Assembly (NCBI GenBank): GCA_947584125.1
Contig: CANPWI010000091.1
Span: 1 to 5,728 of the forward strand
Length of the DNA stretch: 5,728 bases
Origin: an uncultured Clostridia bacterium
GTDB lineage: Bacteria; Bacillota; Clostridia; TANB77; CAG-508
Direction: 5' to 3'
Positions 1 through 5,309 of this stretch are shown in pieces; the first letter of the stretch is position 1; every line of letters starts with the position of its first letter. The position numbers and the translations under genes were made by a program. The notes under the pieces are model-generated. The model worked only from the letters and a program-made list of their open reading frames with translations. It had not been told where the DNA came from and made no database searches.

Positions 1-59
1 TTAGATAAGTTAAAAATAATAATTTAAAATAGAATAATTAGTTAAATATTAAAAATTAA

Positions 60-83
60 TAGCAGAGATTAATTACTCTGCTA
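60..83 (-). terminator. Hairpin terminator downstream of the Asn/Gln microprotein gene
   Basis: A perfect 8-bp inverted repeat (TAGCAGAG at 60-67, CTCTGCTA at 76-83) encloses an 8-nt AT loop. It lies about 40 nt past the stop of the minus-strand microprotein gene. Read on the minus strand, the stem is followed by a T-rich stretch (TTAATTTTTAAT), as expected of an intrinsic terminator, although the T-run is interrupted. It could also end transcripts entering from the left edge on the plus strand. Confidence 0.55.
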
Positions 84-124
84 CTAAATAAATTCATATA
101 TATAAATTTTTTAATTATAACCAA

Positions 125-229
125 CTATCTATTGTTATTTTGATTATTTTGGTTATTTTTGTTTTGATTGTTTTGGTTGTTTTGATTATTTTGATTGTTT
201 TTGTTATTTTGTTTTTCTTTATTTGACAT
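125..229 (-). CDS. 34-residue Asn/Gln-rich microprotein, function unknown
   Basis: A short minus-strand gene starts at ATG 229-227 and ends at TAG 127-125. The protein begins MSNKEKQNN and then consists of imperfect NNQ triplets with two interrupting lysines, ending NNNR. Support for a real gene is the strong SD GGAGGTG (complement of 238-244) about 8 nt before the ATG, a candidate extended -10 promoter just upstream (255-282) and a hairpin terminator just after it. The repeat uses AAT and AAC interchangeably, so the protein sequence is more regular than the DNA. There is no membrane segment, signal peptide or Cys. The composition predicts a disordered, hydrophilic, slightly basic peptide. 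I do not recognise the family. Small Asn/Gln-rich peptides occur in spore formers, including some minor spore proteins, but assigning this one to the spore would be a guess. Confidence 0.68.
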   Translation of the reverse strand: MSNKEKQNNKNNQNNQNNQNNQNKNNQNNQNNNR

Positions 230-254
230 TGAAAAACACCTCCAAATAAATATA

Positions 255-282
255 TTTATAACAGAAGATAATTTCTGCTCAA
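255..282 (-). promoter_or_regulatory. Candidate promoter of the minus-strand microprotein gene
   Basis: On the minus strand, TTGAGC (282-277) and TATAAA (260-255) are separated by 16 bp. The -10 is preceded by TG in the extended -10 position (TGTTATAAA). The predicted transcript start, near 248, lies just before the SD at 244-238, giving a short leader. The -35 matches the sigma-A consensus at four of six positions. The AT-rich background makes chance -10 matches common, so position and orientation carry much of the support. Confidence 0.42.
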
Positions 283-341
283 ATATTATTATAAACAAAA
301 ATAAAAAAAATATACTACATGTAAAATTTATTTTAAAATTA

Positions 342-370
342 TTGTTAAATCAATAAATTTGGGATATAAT
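342..370 (+). promoter_or_regulatory. Sigma-A-type promoter of murD
   Basis: TTGTTA (342-347) and a perfect TATAAT (365-370) are separated by exactly 17 bp. The predicted transcript start near 377 leaves a leader of about 60 nt before murD. The -35 matches four of six consensus positions. The region 283-341, between this promoter and the divergent one, is plain AT-rich sequence in which I see no further signal. Confidence 0.6.
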
Positions 371-437
371 ATATAGATAATAAATATAACAATAAAAATA
401 AATTTGAATATAATAGTTTAATATAGGAGGAGAATTT

Positions 438-1838
438 ATGGAGTATGTAAATGAAAAATTAGAAGAATTTAATAAATATTTAAAAAATAGAAAAGTAGCA
501 ATAATAGGATTAGGAGTTAGTAATATTCCTCTAATAGACTATTTATATGAAAAACAAGCAAAAGTTACTGCTTTTGATAATAGAAATATTGAAGAATTAC
601 CAAAAAATATTATGGATAAAATAACCAATTATACAATGGAATTTTCCTTAGGTGAAAATTATTTATCAAATCTTCATGGATTTGATATAATATTCAGATC
701 ACCTAGCTGTCTTCCTACTATACCAGAATTACAAAACGAGGAAAAAAGAGGAGCGATTCTTACAACAGAAATAGAAATGCTTATGGAAATGTGTCCAAGT
801 AAAATAATAGGTGTTACAGGAAGTGATGGAAAAACAACAACAACAACTTTAATATATCAAATATTAAAAGAAAAAGGATATAAATGTTATTTAGGTGGAA
901 ATATAGGAAATCCATTATTTACTAAAATATCAGAAATGACACCAGATGATATAGTTATATTAGAACTTAGTAGTTTTCAGTTAATGGGTATGAAAATAAG
1001 TCCAAAAATATCTGTTATAACTAATATTACACCTAATCATTTAAATATACATAGTTCTTATGAAGAATATATAAATGCCAAAAAAAATATTTTCGAATAT
1101 CAAGATGAAGAAAGTGTTGTAGTATTAAATTATGATAATGAAATAACAAGAAAATTTATTGATGAAGCAAAAGGAGAAGTTAGATTATTTAGTAGAAAAA
1201 ATAAATTAGATAATGGATTTATAGTAGATAACGGAGTAATAAAAGAATGTGAGAATAAATTAAGAAGACATATTTTAAATACTTGTGATGTTAAATTAAG
1301 AGGAAATCATAATTATGAAAATATTGCTGCAGCGATTGCAGCTACTAAAGATTTAGTTGATATAGATACACAAATAAATGCAATAAAAAAATTTGAAGGA
1401 GTAGAGCATAGATTAGAACTAATAAGAGAAATAGATGGGGTAAAATGGTACAATGACTCTGTTAGTTCATCTCCAACAAGAACTATTGCAGGTTTAAATT
1501 CTTATGATGAAAATATTACACTAATAGCAGGTGGATATGATAAGAATTTAGATTATACTCCTATTGGAAAACCTATATTAGATAAAGTTAAAAACCTTAT
1601 TTTATTAGGAGATACATCTAAGAAAATAATGGATGCAGTAGAAAAAGAAGAAGTAAAGCAAAATAAACATATAAATATATATTTATGTGAAAATTTAAAA
1701 GAAACTGTAGACATTGCAAAAAAGGTAACTCAAAAAGGAGAGGTGGTATTATTTTCACCAGCAAGTGCAAGTTTTGATATGTTTAAAAATTTTGCAGATA
1801 GAGGAGAAAAATTTAAAAAAATTGTAAATGAATTGTAA
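438..1838 (+). CDS. murD: UDP-N-acetylmuramoyl-L-alanine--D-glutamate ligase (MurD)
   Basis: Cytoplasmic Mur ligase that adds D-glutamate to UDP-MurNAc-L-Ala, using ATP, in peptidoglycan precursor synthesis. The 466 residues fit the family length. The N-terminal Rossmann-type domain shows VAIIGLGVSN (20-29). The central domain carries the ATP-binding P-loop GVTGSDGKTTT (125-135), GGNIGNP (153-159), ELSSFQL (176-182) and NITPNHLNIH (196-205). Lys215 in AKKNIF aligns with the family's carbamylated lysine. The C-terminal domain has EHRLE (323-327), WYNDS (337-341) and the typical end FSPASASFDMFKNFADRGE (439-457). In the HLDxH motif the Asp is Asn here (Asn203); GSDGKTTT in place of GTNGKTTT is, to my knowledge, common in clostridia. 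The start is set by the SD AGGAGGAG (425-432), 5 nt before the ATG. The gene stands alone behind its own promoter rather than in a division and cell-wall cluster. Confidence 0.96.
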   Translation: MEYVNEKLEEFNKYLKNRKVAIIGLGVSNIPLIDYLYEKQAKVTAFDNRNIEELPKNIMDKITNYTMEFSLGENYLSNLHGFDIIFRSPSCLPTIPELQNEEKRGAILTTEIEMLMEMCPSKIIGVTGSDGKTTTTTLIYQILKEKGYKCYLGGNIGNPLFTKISEMTPDDIVILELSSFQLMGMKISPKISVITNITPNHLNIHSSYEEYINAKKNIFEYQDEESVVVLNYDNEITRKFIDEAKGEVRLFSRKNKLDNGFIVDNGVIKECENKLRRHILNTCDVKLRGNHNYENIAAAIAATKDLVDIDTQINAIKKFEGVEHRLELIREIDGVKWYNDSVSSSPTRTIAGLNSYDENITLIAGGYDKNLDYTPIGKPILDKVKNLILLGDTSKKIMDAVEKEEVKQNKHINIYLCENLKETVDIAKKVTQKGEVVLFSPASASFDMFKNFADRGEKFKKIVNEL

Positions 1839-1865
1839 CAAAAAAATATACCTTCTCATATAATA
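1838..1865 (+). promoter_or_regulatory. Candidate mother-cell (sigma-K/E-like) promoter of the coat-like gene
   Basis: CATATAATA (1857-1865) fits the CATANNNTA -10 pattern of the mother-cell sporulation sigma factor sigma-K, and resembles that of sigma-E. An AC dinucleotide at 1838-1839, 17 bp upstream, fits the minimal sigma-K -35. The same bases contain TATAAT (1859-1864), but I see no convincing sigma-A -35 at proper spacing. Transcripts starting near 1871 would lack the left arm of the 1843-1892 hairpin and leave the SD free. The motif is short and AT-rich, so a chance match is quite possible. Confidence 0.3.
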
Positions 1866-1892
1866 ATATATATTAGTGAGGAGGTATATTTT
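1843..1892 (+). promoter_or_regulatory. Long hairpin covering the SD of the coat-like gene; possible murD terminator
   Basis: Arms 1843-1858 and 1877-1892 form a 16-bp stem with one G-U pair (1854 with 1881) around an 18-nt AT loop. The right arm contains the whole SD GAGGAGG (1878-1884) and ends at the base before the ATG of the next gene. In any transcript reading through from murD the SD would be paired. The stem is preceded by an A-run and ends in TTTT, so it may also act as a weak intrinsic terminator for murD. The structure is seen directly; its role is inferred. Confidence 0.6.
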
Positions 1893-2429
1893 ATGTATAA
1901 TCAATCTTATGAACAGTATATGAGAGATGTATTAGGATATAATAATTCACAAACTAATTTTTCTACATATCCAATGAATAATTATAATATTTATCAAGAT
2001 GATACATCATTTACAAATAATTTTCAAAATATGTATGTACAAGATAATAATTTAGAAACATATTATCCAGATATTTACAAAGTAATATATCCTATGGTAA
2101 CAAAAACTTGTAACCAAATATCTGAACCTATTACAAAAGAAATGATAGAAACAATGACTAATACAATATATATTAATTTAGAAGCTGAGGAAAATATACA
2201 AGTTAAAGTACAAACAACACAAAATAGAAATGCAGATGTGAGAAATCAAAATAATAAAGAGCAAAAAGAAACAAGACATCAAGATAATTTAATGAAGGAT
2301 TTAATAAAAATAATATTAATAAAAGAATTAACTAAGAGCAATATGATGTCACCACCTTATATATCTCCAAGACCACCAATGCCAGGAATTCCAAGACCTG
2401 TTTATCAAGGCTCAAGACCATTATATTAA
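1893..2429 (+). CDS. Conserved clostridial-type protein with Pro-rich tail, possible spore coat protein
   Basis: A 178-residue soluble protein without signal peptide. Residues 1-50 are rich in Tyr, Asn and Gln (starting MYNQSYEQYMRDVLGY). Residues 55-98 form the best-ordered segment, with TYYPDIYKVIYPMV (56-69) and a likely helix around EPITKEMIETMTNTIY (78-93). A charged, Asn/Gln-rich linker (105-130) leads to an amphipathic helix LMKDLIKIILIKEL (133-146). The tail from 152 repeats PRP/PGIPRP-like units and ends SRPLY. This architecture resembles uncharacterised coat-like proteins of spore-forming clostridia, but I recall it as a general pattern and not as a named family. The SD GAGGAGG (1878-1884) sits 8 nt before the ATG, inside a hairpin. 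A CATANNNTA motif upstream would fit sporulation control. The gene is followed directly by its own terminator, so it is probably monocistronic. Confidence 0.75.
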   Translation: MYNQSYEQYMRDVLGYNNSQTNFSTYPMNNYNIYQDDTSFTNNFQNMYVQDNNLETYYPDIYKVIYPMVTKTCNQISEPITKEMIETMTNTIYINLEAEENIQVKVQTTQNRNADVRNQNNKEQKETRHQDNLMKDLIKIILIKELTKSNMMSPPYISPRPPMPGIPRPVYQGSRPLY

Positions 2430-2448
2430 AAAATATTTGAAATGTATT

Positions 2449-2486
2449 AAAATAGGTAATTATATAAAAATAATTATCTATTTTTT
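2449..2486 (+). terminator. Intrinsic terminator after the coat-like gene
   Basis: Arms 2449-2463 and 2470-2484 form a 15-bp, AT-dominated stem with one G-U pair (2456 with 2477) and a 6-nt loop, running into TTTTTT (2481-2486). It lies 20 nt past the stop at 2429. The A-rich left arm means it could work in both directions. Confidence 0.75.
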
Positions 2487-2548
2487 GTATATAAAATATA
2501 AATTAGTACAAAATATAAAAGTAAGAAAAAAGAAAGGTTGGTAAAATT

Positions 2549-2989
2549 ATGAAAGTAAAAGATTGTATGAGTGAAAATGTTTGTTATTGTGGATGTGATT
2601 CAACAGTAAAAGATGCTGCTAAATTAATGTGTGATAATCATGTTGGATGTATACCAATATGTGATAACAACAATTGTGTAGTTGGAGTTTTAACAGATAG
2701 AGATATTATTTTAAGAACAATAGCATGTGACAAAGAAGTTACAAATACACCTGTAAAAGATATAATGACTCCAAGTGTTTGTTGTTGTAATGATGATACA
2801 GAAATTAATGAAGCAACAAAGTTAATGTCAGATTTACAAATTAGGAGATTACCAGTATTAAAAGATAATAAATTAGTAGGAATGTTAACAATAGCAGACT
2901 TAACTAATTCACAAAATGTAGATAATAAACAAGTAGCAGATACGGTTGAATGTATATGTAACAAACAAAACACAAAAAATGCTGAATAA
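2549..2989 (+). CDS. Cysteine-rich protein with two CBS domains
   Basis: A 146-residue cytoplasmic protein made almost entirely of a CBS-domain pair. CBS1 covers about residues 1-60, with DCM (5-7), VGCIPICD (32-39) and GVLTDRDIILR (46-56). CBS2 covers about 68-120, with VKDIMTPS (69-76), IRRLPVL (98-104) and LVGMLTIADL (109-118). CBS pairs generally bind adenosyl nucleotides such as AMP, ATP or S-adenosylmethionine in a cleft and act as energy or redox sensors, usually on a partner; no effector domain is present here. It contains 14 cysteines (6, 12, 14, 16, 28, 34, 38, 43, 60, 78-80, 135, 137). C12 and C14 align with C78 and C80 in the second repeat. The SD is modest (AGAAAGG at 2531-2537, 11 nt before the ATG). 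Terminators on both sides suggest a single-gene unit. The fold is secure; ligand and target are unknown. Confidence 0.93.
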   Translation: MKVKDCMSENVCYCGCDSTVKDAAKLMCDNHVGCIPICDNNNCVVGVLTDRDIILRTIACDKEVTNTPVKDIMTPSVCCCNDDTEINEATKLMSDLQIRRLPVLKDNKLVGMLTIADLTNSQNVDNKQVADTVECICNKQNTKNAE

Positions 2990-3008
2990 TTATTAACTAG
3001 ATATAATA

Positions 3009-3039
3009 AAATTAAAAGAGGACAATCCTCTTTTAATTT
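3009..3039 (+). terminator. Intrinsic terminator after the CBS-domain gene
   Basis: A perfect 14-bp stem (3009-3022 with 3026-3039) closes a 3-nt CAA loop. The GC-containing top, GAGGA/TCCTC, is followed by TTTTAATTT on the descending side. It begins 20 nt after the stop codon and ends 22 nt before the next promoter. Confidence 0.82.
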
Positions 3040-3060
3040 ACATAAATAGAAAAAGAGTGG

Positions 3061-3089
3061 TTGACATATAATTTATAATATGATATAAA
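3061..3089 (+). promoter_or_regulatory. Near-consensus extended -10 promoter of the ytvI operon
   Basis: A perfect -35 TTGACA (3061-3066), a 17-bp spacer, the extended -10 dinucleotide TG (3081-3082) and TATAAA (3084-3089) make this the strongest promoter in the window. Two extra TATAAT hexamers (3067-3072 and 3074-3079) lie in the spacer. The predicted transcript start near 3096 falls inside the SD-like stretch AGGAAGTGAG (3091-3100), so the leader before ATG 3104 would be only about 8 nt. Confidence 0.78.
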
Positions 3090-3103
3090 TAGGAAGTGAG
3101 AAA

Positions 3104-4198
3104 ATGGTTATAGATATGGGATATTGGACAAAAGTATTTAGAAGAATTTTGTTATTAATAATGTCCATATTAGGAATTTTTTTAGCATTTAAATTGGCAA
3201 TATTTTATATGCCATTTTTAATAGCTTTTATTATTTCTTTATTTATAGAACCTATTATAAAATTATTAATGAAAAAAACAAACTTATCTAGAAAAACAAG
3301 TGCTATTATTGTACTTGTAGTAGTTATGTCAATAATTATAGGATTTTTAATATGGGGAATTACAAGCTTAATATCAGAAGGTGCAAATTTACTTTCAGGT
3401 TTAAATGACTACTTTGAAAAAACATATTTAATGATTCAAGATATAATAAAAAATATAGATTTTAGTAAAATACAAATATCTGATGAAGTAAGAAATACAA
3501 TAGGAAATTCATTATTAGACTTTTTATCTATGATTTCAGAATTTATAAAAAATGTTGTAACATCAATGCTAAATATTATAACATCAATACCAGCAGTAGC
3601 AATATATGTAGTTATTACGATTTTATCTTTATACTTTATTTGTACAGATAAAATATATATGTTAGACCAATTAGAGCATCATTTACCAAAAACATGGGTA
3701 AAAAAAATAGGTATACATGTAAGAGGTTTGATATTAAGTTTAGGAGGATATTTAAAAGCACAATTTACACTTATACTTATATCATTTGGAATTGTATTAA
3801 TTGGTCTATATTTTATGAAGATAATAGGATTTAATATAAAATATCCTATGCTTGCAGCACTTGCAATAGGTTTTGTAGATGCATTACCAATATTAGGGTC
3901 AGGTACAGTTATAATTCCTTGGGCGATAATATCTGCAGTAAATGGAGATATTAAATTAGCAGTAGGCTTGCTTATTGTTTATGCTATTATAATAATAACT
4001 AGACAATTACTTGAACCAAGAATAGTAAGTAAACATATAGGAATTCACCCAATATTTACATTAATAGCAATGTATACAGGTTTCAAGTTTATAGGAGTAA
4101 TAGGAATGTTTATAGGCCCAATAGTATTAATAATATTAAAAAATATATATGGAACAATGATTGATAAAGGATTTATGAAAGCAATTTTCGAAAGGTGA
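3104..4198 (+). CDS. ytvI: AI-2E family membrane protein, probable sporulation protein YtvI
   Basis: A 364-residue polytopic membrane protein. Hydrophobic segments lie at about 13-30, 32-50, 65-90, 161-180, 208-240, 246-277, 284-299 and 316-346, with a soluble stretch between about 91 and 150. This is the layout of the AI-2E/PerM family (PF01594). The C-terminal signatures VDALPILGSGTVIIPWAIIS (258-277), TRQLLEPRIVSKHIGIHP (299-316) and IAMYTGFKFIGVIGMFIGP (321-339) match what I know of the sporulation protein YtvI, whose B. subtilis member is close to this length. Members transport small molecules or ions, but YtvI's substrate is not established. The start is uncertain: ATG 3104 has SD AGGAAGTGAG, but the promoter's predicted start lies within that SD, so ATG 3116 (giving MGYWTKVF) is an alternative. 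The stop overlaps the start of the next gene, indicating an operon. The family is secure; the YtvI subgroup is likely. Confidence 0.85.
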   Translation: MVIDMGYWTKVFRRILLLIMSILGIFLAFKLAIFYMPFLIAFIISLFIEPIIKLLMKKTNLSRKTSAIIVLVVVMSIIIGFLIWGITSLISEGANLLSGLNDYFEKTYLMIQDIIKNIDFSKIQISDEVRNTIGNSLLDFLSMISEFIKNVVTSMLNIITSIPAVAIYVVITILSLYFICTDKIYMLDQLEHHLPKTWVKKIGIHVRGLILSLGGYLKAQFTLILISFGIVLIGLYFMKIIGFNIKYPMLAALAIGFVDALPILGSGTVIIPWAIISAVNGDIKLAVGLLIVYAIIIITRQLLEPRIVSKHIGIHPIFTLIAMYTGFKFIGVIGMFIGPIVLIILKNIYGTMIDKGFMKAIFER

Positions 4199-5277
4199 TG
4201 AAAAATATAATGGTTTATTCAAGAAAACTAAGTGATGATGAAATAAAAGATAAAAATATAAATGTTGGAGAAGAAAATTATCAAGTATATGAGATTAAAG
4301 TAGATGGTCAAGAAATAATAGTTATATCTGATTATATGTCAAAAGATGAATTTGAAGAGAAAAAACAAAATGTACAAGGAAAAATTGATGAGGTAAATAA
4401 AAAAATAAGTGAAAAACAAAAAGATTTAGAAAACATTAATAATAAATTAAGAAATTTAATGGAAGAATTGGTAAAGGATGATTATACTAAAGAAATAACT
4501 GAAAATATTGAAAAGATGAATAATGTATTAGAATTACAAAAACAAATAGAAAAAATTAAGAATCAAAAGAAAGGATATGAAGAGTATTATAATACATTAA
4601 ACAATAAAATATCAAGAAAAAGAGAATTTGAGAAAAGAATATTAATTCCAGATGAGGATTATGAAATAGATATTAAATATGACGAAGATAGGGTGAATTA
4701 TCTAAGTATAACAAAAGAAAACGAAAGAATCTTATTACAAGAAAATTTTTATAATCATATAATTAATAAAAAAGATAAAAGTATAAATGTTACAATACAA
4801 AAAAATAATAAAAGAAAAAAGAGTAGAATGACCAGAAAACAAGAAATGAACATGAAAAAGCTTTTACCAGATAATATTACATATACATATAAAACATCTA
4901 CAAAATCAAGTATAAAAAAAGTAATAGCAGGATTTAATGATGAGGAAAATTTGAAAAATAATAATCCAAGCACTATAATTGTATCGAATTATGAAATAGA
5001 AGGAAATGATTGGAAAAAAATTGAAGAAGAAAAATTAGGTTTAAAAAATGATATACAAGGAAAAAATGTAAAAAAAGCAAACAATTTTGAAAAAACAATA
5101 ATGGAATATAATAAAAATGGAATAAATATAATTCCAGAAAAAAAAGATAGACAATTTTTTTTAAAAACTAAAAATATAGAATTAGAAAATATATTAGAAA
5201 AAAATATTTTAATTGCAGTTATTGAAGCAAGAAAATTAGATAAAATTAAAAGTTCGGAAAAATTTCCTATTAGATAA
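4198..5277 (+). CDS. Lysine-rich coiled-coil protein of unknown function, coupled to ytvI
   Basis: I do not recognise this 359-residue soluble protein; it has no signal peptide, membrane segment or cysteine. Residues 27-45 look like two beta strands (NYQVYEI, QEIIVIS). Residues 59-91 keep a near-perfect 3-4 hydrophobic spacing (V59, I63, V66, I70, L77, I80, L84, L87, L91). After a short break around 92-99, residues 110-138 do so again (V110, L113, I117, I120, Y127, Y131, L134, I138). This suggests a helical hairpin or coiled coil. The rest is very rich in Lys, Asn, Glu and Ile, with a basic patch NNKRKKSRMTRKQ (about 203-215), and ends EKFPIR. Its ATG shares the A of the ytvI stop (TGATG), implying translational coupling. 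GTG 4195 and ATG 4210 are other possible starts; AAAGGTG (4191-4197) is the only SD-like sequence and is better spaced for 4210. A shared terminator follows at once. Confidence 0.82.
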   Translation: MKNIMVYSRKLSDDEIKDKNINVGEENYQVYEIKVDGQEIIVISDYMSKDEFEEKKQNVQGKIDEVNKKISEKQKDLENINNKLRNLMEELVKDDYTKEITENIEKMNNVLELQKQIEKIKNQKKGYEEYYNTLNNKISRKREFEKRILIPDEDYEIDIKYDEDRVNYLSITKENERILLQENFYNHIINKKDKSINVTIQKNNKRKKSRMTRKQEMNMKKLLPDNITYTYKTSTKSSIKKVIAGFNDEENLKNNNPSTIIVSNYEIEGNDWKKIEEEKLGLKNDIQGKNVKKANNFEKTIMEYNKNGINIIPEKKDRQFFLKTKNIELENILEKNILIAVIEARKLDKIKSSEKFPIR

Positions 5278-5309
5278 AAATAAACACTCATTTTTGAGTG
5301 TTTATTTTT
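5276..5309. terminator. Bidirectional terminator shared by convergent genes
   Basis: A perfect 15-bp stem (5276-5290 with 5295-5309) closes a TTTT loop; its top is CACTCA/TGAGTG. A-runs lead into the left arm and T-runs leave the right arm, so it can end transcription from both sides. The stop of the coiled-coil gene (5275-5277) and that of the minus-strand gene (complement of 5309-5311) both overlap the base of the stem. Confidence 0.9.

Noticed and set aside
1..27. Possible C-terminal end of a plus-strand gene (LDKLKIII then TAA)
   Set aside because: Only eight codons are visible and any frame in AT-rich DNA could give this; nothing can be assigned. The rest of 28-59 shows no signal beyond the T-rich flank of the terminator.
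131..217. The NNQ-coding tract as a DNA tandem repeat or CRISPR-like array
   Set aside because: The unit is a 9-nt codon-level pattern with frequent substitutions and no spacers, and it lies fully within a gene with its own SD and stop. A coding low-complexity tract explains it.
409..414. Second TATAAT upstream of murD
   Set aside because: Its transcript would start around 421, at the edge of the SD, and no -35 lies at proper spacing. The 342-370 promoter fits far better.
2485..2512. Candidate promoter of the CBS gene (TTGTAT, 16 bp, TACAAA)
   Set aside because: The -35 overlaps the preceding terminator T-tract and both boxes are mediocre in a very AT-rich stretch. A promoter is expected here, but I cannot pick one with confidence.
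2638..2973. Open frame of 111 codons on the minus strand inside the CBS-domain gene
   Set aside because: It is antisense to a well-supported CBS-pair gene, has no SD, and its protein matches nothing I recognise; it is a shadow of the codon pattern of the real gene.
4195..4197. GTG as start of the coiled-coil gene
   Set aside because: An in-frame ATG follows at once (4198), forming the classic TGATG overlap with the ytvI stop. GTG would gain one residue and sits inside the SD-like AAAGGTG.
4755..5291. Two minus-strand open frames (4755-4973 and 4989-5291) encoding Phe/Leu/Ile-rich peptides
   Set aside because: They are antisense to the Lys/Asn/Glu-rich coiled-coil gene, whose A-rich codons read as Phe/Leu/Ile on the other strand. 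They only look membrane-like for that reason, and the second crosses the terminator.
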